From Bryobacteraceae bacterium (GTDB lineage: Bacteria; Acidobacteriota; Terriglobia; Bryobacterales; Bryobacteraceae): a DNA stretch of 64,000 bases. Location of the stretch: assembly GCA_019748195.1 (NCBI GenBank), contig JAIEPW010000043.1, positions 62,001-126,000 of the forward strand, read 5' to 3'. The notes below the pieces were generated by a model. It was not told the DNA's origin, made no database searches, and was given only the letters and a program-made list of their open reading frames with translations. This document shows, in pieces, positions 24,768 to 34,345 of the stretch; positions within the stretch are counted from its first letter, which is position 1; each line of letters begins with the position of its first letter. The translations under genes were made by a program, and so were the position numbers.

Positions 24768-27518
24768 ATGAATCGTGAATGGGATACCCGTCGCCGGCGC
24801 AGCATCCTGCCGTGGCTCCTCCCCGCGCTGCTGTTCCTGCTGATCGCCTCCCGTTCCATTGCCGGGTTCGTTCTCGACTACCAGTGGTGGCAGGAGTTGC
24901 GGCAAGTCGATACCTGGATGAACATCCTGCTGTACCGGTATCTCCCCTGGATGGGCGCGGCGATCCTGTTCTTCGCCGTCCTCTGGATCGCTCATGCGCG
25001 CGGACTGAAGCATGGCGGCGCCAGCCTGAGCCGGAATCGCCGCTATGCGGTGAACTCCACCCTGGTTCTACTGGGCATCTCGATTGTCCTCGCGCTGGCG
25101 ATTGTCGACTCCTGGGCCATCGTGCGCTGGGTGGGATCGCTGGGGCTCTCCGGCGAGCAGGACGCGTGGCGTGATCCGGTGTTCGGCAAGCCGCTGTCCT
25201 TTTACTTCTTCGACCTCCCGTTCTACCGGACGCTGCTGAGCGTCCTGCTCTTCCTGTCCATCGCCGCGGCGCTCCTGTTCTGGCTGACCAGCCGCATCTG
25301 GGACATGCGCGACATGTGGGGCCGCTTGCAGGACACGCGCATCGAAGTCAGTGATCTGCGCCTGGCCGGGAGTTTCGACGCGGTCTTTCTTCGCGTCCTG
25401 CTGGCGCTGTTTCTGGTCGCGCTGGCCGTGAAGTATTACCTGGATCGCTACGAGTTCCTTTTCGAGGACCACGGCTCGTTCGTCGGAGTCGATTGGGTTG
25501 CCGAGAATCTGGGATTGCCGCTGCAGTGGCTGTTGATCGCCGCGGCGCTGGGCGCGGCGGCCTTGGTGCTTGCCGGCCGGATGCGCTGGGCGCTGGCGGC
25601 GCTGATCGTATATCCGGTTCAACTGCTGGTGCCGGGCATCGTCTCCAGCGTTTATGTCAGCCCCAACGAGATCGCCATCCAGCGGCCTTACATACAGCGG
25701 CATATCGAAGCAACGAGGTCCGCCTTCGGCCTGGACCGCCGCGCCCGCGGCATCGAGTACACCGCGCAGCGCGAGGCCCGCATCGACGTGGACAAGAACC
25801 GCGCGCTGTTTGAGAACATCCGGCTGTGGGACTGGCGTCCTTTCCGCGACACCGTCACGCAGGTGCAGCCGCTGCGCCCGTTCACCTACAGCGATATCGA
25901 CGTGGACCGCTATACGCTGGGCGGGAAGCTGCAGCAGGTGTTGCTGGCGCCCCGCGAAATGCAATTGCAGCAGTTGGACCCGGCCGCCCGACGCTGGATC
26001 AACCTGCATTTCACCTTCACCCACGGCTACGGGCTGGTGCTGGCCGAGGCCAACAAGATCACTTCCGCCGGCTTGCCTGTGTTCTTCATCCAGGATGCCC
26101 CGCCGGAAATCTCGGTTCCGGAACTGAAGCTGACCCGGCCCGAGATCTACTACGGCGAGCAATCGCACGACCCGGTGTTTGTCCGCACCAACCAGCCCGA
26201 GTTCAGCTACCCATCGGGCAGCCAGGATATCAGTTCGAAATACGCGGGACAGGGAGGATTTCCGATCTCCTCGTTCGCGCTGCGGCTGATGGCCGCCGTT
26301 TATCACGGCGATTACAACATCGCCCTCACCGGCAACATCACCGGTGAGAGCCGGATGATGATGCGCCGCCGCGTGGACGAGCGCCTGCAGACGCTGGCGG
26401 GCTTCGTCACCTGGGACCGCGATCCCTACCTGGTGCTCACCAACGAGGGCCGCATGGTCTGGATGGCCGACGGCTACATGACCTCCGACGCGCACCCCTA
26501 CGCGCGGCACGTATCCACCGGCGAATTCGGAAGGGTCAACTTCATCCGCAACTCGGTAAAAGCGACCGTCGACGCCTATGACGGCGTCACCCGCATCTAC
26601 GTCTTCGACCAGAGCGATCCCCTGGTGCGGGCCTACCGCAGCCTGTTCCCCGCGCTCTTTCAGGATGCCGGCGAAATGCCGGCCGATCTCCGGGCTCACG
26701 CCCGCGTCCCGGAGACCATGTTCCGCGTCCAGGCCGAGATGTATCGCGCCTACCACATGCGCGACCCCGAAAGCTTCTACAACCGCGCCGACCTGTGGGA
26801 CCTCCCCGTCGCCGGCGGCTCCGGAGGCGGCGGATTGCGCGCCGCCGCCGAAGGCGCGTTCTCCTTCGCGCCCACTTACATCATCGCCAAGCTGCCCGGC
26901 GAAACCGAACCCGAGTTCCTGCTGACCATTCCCTTCGTGCCGCACAACAAGCAGAACCTCATCGGCATGATGGTGGCGCGCTGTGACGGCGACAAGCTGG
27001 GGGAGCTCGTCTACATCAATGTCGGACGCCAGGACATCATCCCGGGTCCCAACCAGGTGGAAGCCAATATCAGCCAGGACCAGAACATCGCCAAGGATCT
27101 GTCGCTGTGGAATCAGCAAGGCTCGCAGGTGCTGCGCGGCCAGACCCTGATCATCCCGGTGGACGGTTCGTTCGTGTACGTCGCGCCCATCTACATTCAG
27201 GCCTCGGAAGCTAAGATGCCGCAGTTGAAAAAGGTGGCGATCGTCAACGGGAACAGCATTTTCTACCGCGACACCTTCGATCAGGCCTTGGCCGATCTTC
27301 GCGCCTCCGCCGGAGGTCAGATGCCTCCGGACAAGCCGGCCGGGGCGCCGGACGCCAAGCCGGCCGCCGGCGCTTCCGCGCCGCAACAGCCCGCGGCCGA
27401 TGCTCGCATCGAGCAGATCCGGCGGGCGTTTGAGCGCTACCGGACCTTCACTTCCCAAGGAAAATGGGCGGAGGCCGGCCGGGAGCTCGAGAATATTGAG
27501 GCGCTGGTTCGCCGCTAG
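24768..27518 (+). CDS. UPF0182 family membrane protein
   Basis: A 916-residue protein of the UPF0182 (COG1615) family. The N-terminal 280 residues contain seven hydrophobic helices. The large remaining part is extracytoplasmic, with conserved stretches such as YVSPNEIAIQRPYIQRHIEAT and FTHGYGLVLAEANKI. The C-terminal 60 residues hold a low-complexity Pro/Ala linker and a short helical segment. The biochemical function is unknown across the family. It is monocistronic and meets the minus-strand peptidase gene three bases after its stop. Confidence 0.92.
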   Translation: MNREWDTRRRRSILPWLLPALLFLLIASRSIAGFVLDYQWWQELRQVDTWMNILLYRYLPWMGAAILFFAVLWIAHARGLKHGGASLSRNRRYAVNSTLVLLGISIVLALAIVDSWAIVRWVGSLGLSGEQDAWRDPVFGKPLSFYFFDLPFYRTLLSVLLFLSIAAALLFWLTSRIWDMRDMWGRLQDTRIEVSDLRLAGSFDAVFLRVLLALFLVALAVKYYLDRYEFLFEDHGSFVGVDWVAENLGLPLQWLLIAAALGAAALVLAGRMRWALAALIVYPVQLLVPGIVSSVYVSPNEIAIQRPYIQRHIEATRSAFGLDRRARGIEYTAQREARIDVDKNRALFENIRLWDWRPFRDTVTQVQPLRPFTYSDIDVDRYTLGGKLQQVLLAPREMQLQQLDPAARRWINLHFTFTHGYGLVLAEANKITSAGLPVFFIQDAPPEISVPELKLTRPEIYYGEQSHDPVFVRTNQPEFSYPSGSQDISSKYAGQGGFPISSFALRLMAAVYHGDYNIALTGNITGESRMMMRRRVDERLQTLAGFVTWDRDPYLVLTNEGRMVWMADGYMTSDAHPYARHVSTGEFGRVNFIRNSVKATVDAYDGVTRIYVFDQSDPLVRAYRSLFPALFQDAGEMPADLRAHARVPETMFRVQAEMYRAYHMRDPESFYNRADLWDLPVAGGSGGGGLRAAAEGAFSFAPTYIIAKLPGETEPEFLLTIPFVPHNKQNLIGMMVARCDGDKLGELVYINVGRQDIIPGPNQVEANISQDQNIAKDLSLWNQQGSQVLRGQTLIIPVDGSFVYVAPIYIQASEAKMPQLKKVAIVNGNSIFYRDTFDQALADLRASAGGQMPPDKPAGAPDAKPAAGASAPQQPAADARIEQIRRAFERYRTFTSQGKWAEAGRELENIEALVRR

Positions 27519-27521
27519 TCG

Positions 27522-28769
27522 CTACCGCGCGGCGTCCGCCTGGATCCTGCGGTCCAGGTCTTCGGTGATTCGCGCCAGCATGTCGGGGTTGCGCACCAGA
27601 TTGGCGATTCCGTACTGGCTGTGGTGCTCGAAGAACAGGTCGATCGCCCACAGCGAATAGGCGTACGCCATCGCCGCGTGTTGCGCGCTCATGCGGGACC
27701 AGTCCTGCCCCAGCATGTTCAGGCGCGGCAATTGCCGGGAGGCGGCCATTTGCTGCAGGCGGCCGCGAACCCCCGCGTTCAACTGATCCCCGGACAGCTT
27801 CTGCGCCACCCCCTCATGAAACCAGGCAGGCCAGCGCCCCAGCGTCGCCAGGCAGGCATGAACGCTTTCGTGAGCCAGCGCCCGGCGCAACAGATTCAGG
27901 CTGGCCCCCGATCTCGGAAACGGCACCCGGATGCGACCGTCGAACTGCCCTCCGGACCACTCCGCGGCATCGGTCGCGCGCCGGTAGTTCTGCTCGCTCT
28001 GCACGATCGCGATCACGCGTTCGGCGCCCGTGCATCCCAACTGCTGTTGCACCCGGCCGAATTCGTCGTCCAGAATCGCCAGCAGGTCGCGGGCGGTCTC
28101 GGCCGGCACGGCCTCCCCTTCGTAGCGGAGCTGCACGCGCAGGCCGATCAAGCGCTCGCGTCCGGGATCCCCGGCGATTTCGCGCTCCACCTTCTGATAC
28201 AGCCGCTGCAGCTCCGGATTCGGATCCGCGGCGAGAGAGTCCCGCCAGAACTCCAGGGCCCGCCTCGGATCGTCGGCGCGCCACGCGGCGATCCCCGCCA
28301 GGGCAAGCACGCCCGGATCCTTAGGATGCGTCTTCATCTCGCGCTCCAGCACTTCCAGCGCTTTCGCCGGCTGGCTCTCATGAATCAGCTTCGATGCTTC
28401 GGGCAGGATGCTGCTGCGCGTCTTGGTTTCCAGTCTTCCGGTGGCGGCGCGATCCCCCGGCGCCTGGGCCAGGCGGGGCTCGGCTTGGGCCACGGACCGC
28501 AGGATCGTCTCCGCGTCCAGCCACGCCGCGCTGCGCCGCGCCCGGTCAAAGGTCTCCAGCCCCCGCAGCGATCCCGATCCCAGGTAGCCTTCCAGCTTGC
28601 CGGCGGCCACCTTGTAGCAATCCTCGCCGCCCACCGAGAAGCGGACCGTCACTTCCGTCCCGGCTTCCAGTTTCGCGATCGCCGGGGAGTCTCCCGCGCA
28701 GCCGGACCTCAGCACCGACGGTTCCCGCACCGTCACCGCCGCCAGGGCGAGAATCGACCACCAGGCCAT
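27522..28769 (-). CDS. exported gluzincin-like (peptidase MA) protein with TPR segment
   Basis: A 415-residue protein with a short N-terminal hydrophobic leader. Residues about 18-70 look like an SH3-type domain, about 125-200 form TPR-like helices, and the C-terminal half is a zincin with His300-Glu301-His304 (HESVH) and a downstream Glu319 in WFHEGVAQ. This is the peptidase MA-like arrangement often seen in large envelope proteins of Acidobacteria. Substrate unknown. A second protein of similar logic is encoded at 32567-34345. Confidence 0.82.
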   Translation of the reverse strand: MAWWSILALAAVTVREPSVLRSGCAGDSPAIAKLEAGTEVTVRFSVGGEDCYKVAAGKLEGYLGSGSLRGLETFDRARRSAAWLDAETILRSVAQAEPRLAQAPGDRAATGRLETKTRSSILPEASKLIHESQPAKALEVLEREMKTHPKDPGVLALAGIAAWRADDPRRALEFWRDSLAADPNPELQRLYQKVEREIAGDPGRERLIGLRVQLRYEGEAVPAETARDLLAILDDEFGRVQQQLGCTGAERVIAIVQSEQNYRRATDAAEWSGGQFDGRIRVPFPRSGASLNLLRRALAHESVHACLATLGRWPAWFHEGVAQKLSGDQLNAGVRGRLQQMAASRQLPRLNMLGQDWSRMSAQHAAMAYAYSLWAIDLFFEHHSQYGIANLVRNPDMLARITEDLDRRIQADAAR

Positions 28770-28970
28770 GACCCGAGCATAGGGCCATTCCGCACGAAAA
28801 TCTCTCGGGGAAAATACTTAGCAAGTCGCGGAGCCGTGAGCCCCAGGCCCCGAGGAATCGCCCGCCTCCGGAACGCGGGGTGCGCTCCAGTACACACGCC
28901 GCCGTACCGGGACTAGTATTCTATTGCCGAGGGTTCCTCAGGCGGATACCCTAGTAAGCCGAGGCACAGA

Positions 28971-29270
28971 TTGACCCACCAGCTCACCCAGTATTCCTAT
29001 CTGCAGCTACTCGATCTCCTAACCACGTTGGCCTTTCTTTTGAGAGGCTTACAGGAGGGCAATCCGGTTGTCCGGCTGGCCTTGAATGTCGCCCCGGACC
29101 CGCTTACCGGCTTGCTCGCCGTCAAGCTGTTGGCACTGGGCCTCGGGGTTTACTGCTGGAGGGTGGGCCGGGAACGCCTGCTGCAGCGGATGAACCTGCT
29201 GTTCGCCGCCGTGGTCGCGTGGAATCTGGTGGCGCTGATTGTCGGTTCTTTGCCTGGGGTGAACGTATGA
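28971..29270 (+). CDS. DUF5658-like small membrane protein
   Basis: A 99-residue protein with three hydrophobic helices (about 10-27, 45-63 and 76-93) and the EGNPVVRLAL turn typical of DUF5658 proteins. The start is TTG at 28971, supported by GAGGC six bases upstream. Function unknown. It overlaps the next small gene by ATGA, so they are coupled. The 200 bases before it hold only weak promoter-like sequence and no gene. Confidence 0.75.
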   Translation: MTHQLTQYSYLQLLDLLTTLAFLLRGLQEGNPVVRLALNVAPDPLTGLLAVKLLALGLGVYCWRVGRERLLQRMNLLFAAVVAWNLVALIVGSLPGVNV

Positions 29271-29533
29271 CGCCAAGAAGTGTGACCGGATTTGTGACCA
29301 CCGCGGACGGTGCTCCGCTGCAAGGGGTCATGGTGATGGGTCTCGACCTGAACTACGCCGAAACCGACGCCGACGGCCGTTTCGAACTCATCCGTCCGGA
29401 GATGGCCGTATTTTGCTGGCTCACCGGTTTTCGCCCCACCACGCGACTGCTGTCGCGCGATTCGGAAGCGTTGAATATCGTCATGGAACCGGTGGCGGCT
29501 GCCCCGTCACGCGCTGCCGGCGCCGGACGCTAG
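29267..29533 (+). CDS. small carboxypeptidase-regulatory-like (Ig-fold) protein
   Basis: An 88-residue protein that is essentially one carboxypeptidase regulatory-like domain (SVTGFVTTADGAPLQGVMVM, then ETDADGRFEL). This is the beta-sandwich usually fused to TonB receptors in Acidobacteria, but here it stands alone and without a signal peptide. It starts within the DUF5658 stop (ATGA) and overlaps the convergent PGPGW gene by four bases (CTAG). A role with the membrane protein is inferred from coupling. Confidence 0.75.
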   Translation: MTPRSVTGFVTTADGAPLQGVMVMGLDLNYAETDADGRFELIRPEMAVFCWLTGFRPTTRLLSRDSEALNIVMEPVAAAPSRAAGAGR

Positions 29534-29955
29534 TCGAGAATCAGAGGCGGCTTCCCGTGCCGCCTCCTCAGGTTGTTGATCGCCTCGAAAACCGCCGGGT
29601 AGGAGATCAGCCTGGTCTCCAGTTTCCGCTTCCCTGGAAAGTCCAGCAGCATCACGCCGATGAAGGCGACCAGCAGGCCCGGACCCGGGATGCCGGGAAT
29701 CGACATCACTAACCCGAGCGGGATCGCGATCGCGCCCAAAACGTTCTTCACTGCCACCCCCGTCATTCGCACCAGCGGATGGCGGTCCACCCAGAACGTT
29801 CGCGGCCGGGAGTGTGCGAAATAGGCAGCCGGTAACTTCACCAGCAGCACGCTGACCAGCGCCAGGCCGCCGATCGAGGTGACCGCGAACAGCCCGGCGC
29901 CGATCAACAGGCCGGTCCACGTGATCTCGGGCATGGTGAACAGACGATCCAGCAA
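29530..29955 (-). CDS. PGPGW-motif transmembrane protein
   Basis: A 141-residue membrane protein with two long hydrophobic regions (about 14-40 and 72-105). The second contains SIPGIPGPGLLVAFIG, the signature of the small PGPGW transmembrane family. The start is taken as TTG at 29955; an ATG seven codons later is possible. Function unknown. The gene ends tail-to-tail with the small Ig-fold gene, sharing CTAG as both stop codons. Confidence 0.75.
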   Translation of the reverse strand: MLDRLFTMPEITWTGLLIGAGLFAVTSIGGLALVSVLLVKLPAAYFAHSRPRTFWVDRHPLVRMTGVAVKNVLGAIAIPLGLVMSIPGIPGPGLLVAFIGVMLLDFPGKRKLETRLISYPAVFEAINNLRRRHGKPPLILD

Positions 29956-30085
29956 GGATGAACGAGCCCCTTCTTCTAGACTACGAGATCAAACCGTAAG
30001 TCCGACGGTCCAGCCTGCGTCCTTTCTCGCCTCCGGCCGCGGCGGCCGGGCCACGTGCTAGCATCAAATCGCCGGAGGGGAATCC

Positions 30086-31282
30086 GTGGTTCGAGTGCTG
30101 TTGATGATTGCCGTCATTGTCTCCTGCCATGCCGCGGACTGGCCGCAGTGGCGGGGTCCGCAACGCAATGGCCATTCGCCGGAAACCGGTCTGCTCCAGA
30201 GCTGGCCCCGCACCGGTCCGCCGCGGGTCTTCAAGGCTCAAGGCGCGGGCGAAGGATACTCCAGCATGGCCGTGAGCCGCGGCAAACTGATCACTCAGGG
30301 CCAGCGCCGCGACTCCGAATTTGTTGTTGCTTTCGATTCGCAAACCGGCCGGAAGCTGTGGGAGACGCCGAACGGAAAAGCCTTCCGCGAACGCCGCGGA
30401 CATGGCCCCCGCGGCACCCCTACCATCGACGGCGATCGAGTCTTCGCGCTCTCCGCCGACGGCAACCTGCTTTGCCTCGATCTCCAAACCGGCAAGCCGT
30501 CGTGGAATGTCAACATCGTCCAGAAGTACGGCGGCTCCATCCCCACCTGGGGAATTTCGGAATCCCCCCTGGTGGACGGCGACCGCCTGATTGTGATGCC
30601 CGGCGGGCGCGGGTCCGCGGTGATTGCCCTGGATAAGCGCAACGGCAACCTGGTCTGGAAATCGCAAAGCGATTCCGTGGGATACTCCTCCGCCATCGCC
30701 GTGGATTCGCCCGACGGCCGGTTGATCATTGCCTTTACCGGCGATGGCGTGCTGGGGCTGCTGGCCTCGAACGGCGAATTGCTGTGGCGCTATGACAAAG
30801 TATCGAATTCGACCGCCAACATCGCCACGCCGATCCACTCGAACGGCTATGTGTTCGTCTCCTCGGACTACGGCGCCGGGTGCGCGCTGTTGAGACTCCT
30901 GCCCGGCCGCAAGATGCAGGAAGTGTACTTCAGCCGTGACATGAAGAACCATTACAGTTCCTCGGTTCTGGTGGGCAGCCACCTTTACGGGTTCAACAGC
31001 AACATCCTGACCGCGCTGGAGTTCGCCACCGGGAAGGTGGCCTGGCGCGACCGCTCCGTCGGCAAGGGCTCCCTGATTTACGGCGACGGGCACCTGGTGG
31101 TGCTGGGCGAAAACGGCCTGCTGGCGCTGGTGGAAGCGAACCCCGCGGCGTATCGCGAAAAGAGCCGCTTCGACATCCAGCGCGGCGACTGGCCCGCCTG
31201 GTCCCCGCCGGTGATCGCCGATGGCAAGCTCTACCTCCGCGATCAGGATTCCATCTACTGCTGGGATGTGAAAGCGAAGTGA
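30086..31282 (+). CDS. exported PQQ-type beta-propeller protein
   Basis: A 398-residue protein starting at GTG 30086 behind GGAGGGG, with a signal peptide (about 1-17, ending CHAAD). It then carries the DWPQWRGPQRNGHS opening common to planctomycete and acidobacterial BamB-like proteins and repeated PQQ/Trp-docking blades (GRKLWETP, GKPSWNVN, GNLVWKS, GELLWRY). No PQQ-dehydrogenase active-site set is seen, so it is more likely a binding or assembly protein than an enzyme. It overlaps the MFS gene by GTGA. Confidence 0.85.
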   Translation: MVRVLLMIAVIVSCHAADWPQWRGPQRNGHSPETGLLQSWPRTGPPRVFKAQGAGEGYSSMAVSRGKLITQGQRRDSEFVVAFDSQTGRKLWETPNGKAFRERRGHGPRGTPTIDGDRVFALSADGNLLCLDLQTGKPSWNVNIVQKYGGSIPTWGISESPLVDGDRLIVMPGGRGSAVIALDKRNGNLVWKSQSDSVGYSSAIAVDSPDGRLIIAFTGDGVLGLLASNGELLWRYDKVSNSTANIATPIHSNGYVFVSSDYGAGCALLRLLPGRKMQEVYFSRDMKNHYSSSVLVGSHLYGFNSNILTALEFATGKVAWRDRSVGKGSLIYGDGHLVVLGENGLLALVEANPAAYREKSRFDIQRGDWPAWSPPVIADGKLYLRDQDSIYCWDVKAK

Positions 31283-32514
31283 AGGGTCCCTTCGCAAACC
31301 CGGATTTCCGGCGTTTGTGGATCGGCCAGGTGGTTTCGGAAATGGGCTCGCGGATCACGCGCGAGGGCGTGCCGCTGACCGCCGCCCTGGTGCTCGGCGC
31401 GACCCCGTTCCAGATGAGCCTGCTCACCGCGATCAGCGCCGCCGCGGTGTTCAGCGTCAGCCTCTTCGCCGGGGTTTGGGTGGATCGCCTGCGGCGCAAG
31501 CCGATTCTCATCGGCAGCGATTTGGGCCGCGCCCTGCTGGTCGGCTCGATTCCGGCGGCGGCGGTGGCCGGCGTGCTGACCTTGTTTCAGTTGTATGTCG
31601 TGGCCGCGCTCGCCGGCGTCCTCACCGTAATCTTTCAAGTCGCTTACCACGCCTATGTTCCCTGGCTGGTCCACCGCGAGGAATTGCTCGAAGCGAACAG
31701 CAAGCTGGCGCTGACCAACTCAATCGCGGAAGTCACGGGACCGGGAGTAACCGGCGTTCTGGTTCAGACGCTGACCGCCCCGGTGGCCATGCTGTTCGAC
31801 GCTTTGTCCTTTCTGTGGTCCGCCGCGGCGATTTTGCGGATTCGGGCCGCGGAGCCGGCGCCCGTCCCGGCGTCCGATCCCCATGTTTGGCGCGAGATCC
31901 GGGAGGGATTCGCGGCGCTGGCCGAACGAAAACCGCTGCTGGTGCTCGCGGCCCGCGACGCGACCCTTTACTTCTGCTTCGGAACGCTGGCGGCCATGTA
32001 CGTCCTGTTCGCGATTCGCGAGATCGGGCTCGGCCCCCTGGCGTTGGGAATTACGATCGCGATGGGCGGCATCGGCAACCTGGTGGGGGCGCTCTGGGCT
32101 CCGCGTTTCGTCGCCCGCCTGGGACTGGGGCGCGCCCTGGTTACGGCGTCATTCGCTTATGGTTCGCTGGTCTTTTTCATTCCCTTCGCTCCCGCCGATC
32201 TTTATCGCGGTTCCGCCGCGCTCATCGTTTCCCAGCTTTTTGGCGACATGGCCTTTGTTCTGTTCAACGTGCCGGAAATCAGCTACCGGCAGAGCGTAGT
32301 TCCAGCGGAGCTGCTGGGGCGCGTGAACGCATCCATGTCGCTCTTGACGCAAGGAATGCTGCCCCTGGGCGCTCTGGCGGGCGGATGGGCGGCGGCGCAA
32401 TACGGCATCCGGACAGCCTTGCTGATCGCCTGCTGCGGTATTTTCGCGTCGTCGTTCTGGACGCTGCATCCCGCCGTGCGCAACCTGGGGCGAAAATCAG
32501 TACTAATATCCTGA
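31279..32514 (+). CDS. MFS transporter
   Basis: A 411-residue permease with 12 predicted helices, starting from GTG at 31279 within the stop of the PQQ-like gene. The loop between helices 2 and 3 reads GVWVDRLRRKPILIGSD, the classic MFS motif A. The protein resembles the enterobactin-exporter/MFS_3 branch, which mainly exports drugs or siderophores. Substrate unknown. Coupling with the propeller protein is unusual but does not identify the cargo. Confidence 0.9.
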   Translation: MKGPFANPDFRRLWIGQVVSEMGSRITREGVPLTAALVLGATPFQMSLLTAISAAAVFSVSLFAGVWVDRLRRKPILIGSDLGRALLVGSIPAAAVAGVLTLFQLYVVAALAGVLTVIFQVAYHAYVPWLVHREELLEANSKLALTNSIAEVTGPGVTGVLVQTLTAPVAMLFDALSFLWSAAAILRIRAAEPAPVPASDPHVWREIREGFAALAERKPLLVLAARDATLYFCFGTLAAMYVLFAIREIGLGPLALGITIAMGGIGNLVGALWAPRFVARLGLGRALVTASFAYGSLVFFIPFAPADLYRGSAALIVSQLFGDMAFVLFNVPEISYRQSVVPAELLGRVNASMSLLTQGMLPLGALAGGWAAAQYGIRTALLIACCGIFASSFWTLHPAVRNLGRKSVLIS

Positions 32515-32566
32515 TTTGTTTCCCCGGTACTCGTGATATTCTATCCGCACCCAGGATCTGACAGCC

Positions 32567-34345
32567 ATGCCGCGTTTTCGAATTCCCGTGTTGCTGCTTG
32601 TTTCCGCCGCCGTTGTGTCCGGTGAAGACAAATGGCTGGTGGCGAGAACCGACAACTTCGAGTTGTTCACCACGGAAGGCAACCGCCAGGCGAAGGAAGC
32701 GATTCAGCACTTCGAGCGGGTGCGGGCGTTTTTCGCGGCTTCGGTCACCGGCAAGCGCGACAACAGCCAGCCGATCCGAATCGTCGCTTTCAACTCGGAG
32801 AAGGACTTCCGGCCGTTCCGTCCCGGCGAATCCGCCTTCGCCTATTACATTGGCGGACCGGAACGGGATTACATCGTCATGCAGCAACTGGGCCGGGAAA
32901 GCTTCCCCGTCGCTGTCCACGAATACACCCATCTTCTGGTGAAGCATTCCGGCTCCAAGATTCCCGCGTGGCTCAACGAGGGGCTGGCCGAACTTTATTC
33001 CTCGCTGCGGCCGGATGGCGAGAAGGTGATTGTGGGCGACCTGCTCGCGGGCCGGTATTTGACGCTGCAACAGGAGAAGTGGATTCCCCTCGACACGCTG
33101 CTGGACGTCGACCACGGGTCGCCGTATTACAACGAGAAGAACAAAACCGGCATCTTCTACGCGCAGAGCTGGGCGCTGACCCACATGCTCAACCTCGACG
33201 CGAATTTCCGGCCGAAGCTAGGCGACTTTCTGAACTCGATCGCCAAGGGCGATACAGCGGCCGCCTCGTTTGAATCCGCTTATGGGAAGACCACCGCGAT
33301 GGTCGCCCGCGACCTCCGGAAATACATGGACGGCAACCGCTTCTTCGCGGCGGTATTCCCCATCAAGCTGGAAGCTAAGATGGAGAACCCCGAGATCCGG
33401 CTGGCGGATTCGTTCGAGCTCGGACTCGCGCTGGCGGAATTGCACGTGCTCGGCCGCCGCACCGATCAGGCGCGCGCAGCGTACGCCAAGCTCGCCACGC
33501 AGAATCCGCGGAGCATCGAGGTGGAGGAAGGCCTGGCCCGGCTGGAGCAATACGAGCGAAACTTCGAAGCCGCCAAGCCCCATTTCGCCAAGGCGGTCGA
33601 GCTCGGCTCCAAGAACCCGCGGCTGCTGCGCGACTATGTGGGCATGCTGCGGTTCACCAACGCGCCGGAACCGGAGGTGGAAGCCGCCCTCCGCAAAGCC
33701 GTGATGTACGACCCCGCCTGGGTGGAGGGCTACGTACACCTGTCCGGCATCGCCTTGCGCAACCGCAACCATGAGGCCGCGCTCGCCTGGCTGGCGCGCG
33801 TTCGCAGCGTCAAGCCGGAGACCGCCTATTTCTTCTTCACGAATCTCGCGCTGGCGAATTTCTACAAGGGCGACAAGGAAGAAGCATTGAAGGCGGCCAC
33901 GCGGGCCGCCGAATACGCCAAGGAAGATTCGCAGAAACGGAATTCCCGGGAGCTGATGAACTTCGTCTCGCAGATCCGGCTCGAGGAACGGGCCGCCAAG
34001 CCGCGTCCGGCAGTCGTGGCGGAGGAAGAGCAGCCGCGCATGGAGCGGCGCCCCCGGCAGGAGATGCCCGCCGAGGAAACGGTGGCGCCCCCCAAGGACG
34101 ACCTCACGTACGCCGAAGGTTCACTCACTCTGGTCGATTGCCGCCCCAGCGGCACCCGGCTGCACCTGCAGGCGGAAGCTCGGAAACTGGTGTTCGTCAT
34201 CGAAGATCCGAATTCCGTTCGCCTTACGAATGCGGGCGGCGCCACCCGCGAGTTCACCTGCGGACCCCAGAACCTGAAGGTGAAGCTTGGCTACCGGCCG
34301 CGCTCCGACGTTACCGGCGACATCCGCGCCATCGAGTTCCGTTAG
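32567..34345 (+). CDS. exported zincin-like (HEYTH) protein with TPR repeats
   Basis: A 592-residue protein with a signal peptide (about 1-19). Residues 25-300 form a DUF1570/peptidase-MA-like metalloprotease domain with His118-Glu119-His122 (HEYTH) and Glu138 in WLNEGLAELY. Residues about 305-470 are TPR repeats; a Pro/Glu-rich linker and a small C-terminal beta domain (about 515-592) follow. It ends one base before the convergent ADOP gene. Substrate unknown; the TPR part suggests docking to a partner. Confidence 0.85.
   Translation: MPRFRIPVLLLVSAAVVSGEDKWLVARTDNFELFTTEGNRQAKEAIQHFERVRAFFAASVTGKRDNSQPIRIVAFNSEKDFRPFRPGESAFAYYIGGPERDYIVMQQLGRESFPVAVHEYTHLLVKHSGSKIPAWLNEGLAELYSSLRPDGEKVIVGDLLAGRYLTLQQEKWIPLDTLLDVDHGSPYYNEKNKTGIFYAQSWALTHMLNLDANFRPKLGDFLNSIAKGDTAAASFESAYGKTTAMVARDLRKYMDGNRFFAAVFPIKLEAKMENPEIRLADSFELGLALAELHVLGRRTDQARAAYAKLATQNPRSIEVEEGLARLEQYERNFEAAKPHFAKAVELGSKNPRLLRDYVGMLRFTNAPEPEVEAALRKAVMYDPAWVEGYVHLSGIALRNRNHEAALAWLARVRSVKPETAYFFFTNLALANFYKGDKEEALKAATRAAEYAKEDSQKRNSRELMNFVSQIRLEERAAKPRPAVVAEEEQPRMERRPRQEMPAEETVAPPKDDLTYAEGSLTLVDCRPSGTRLHLQAEARKLVFVIEDPNSVRLTNAGGATREFTCGPQNLKVKLGYRPRSDVTGDIRAIEFR

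Noticed and set aside
28891-28904. Possible sixth island operator (TACACACGCCGCCG)
   Set aside because: Only the left half resembles the consensus; the right TGTGCA half is absent, and the site is 12 kb from the island.
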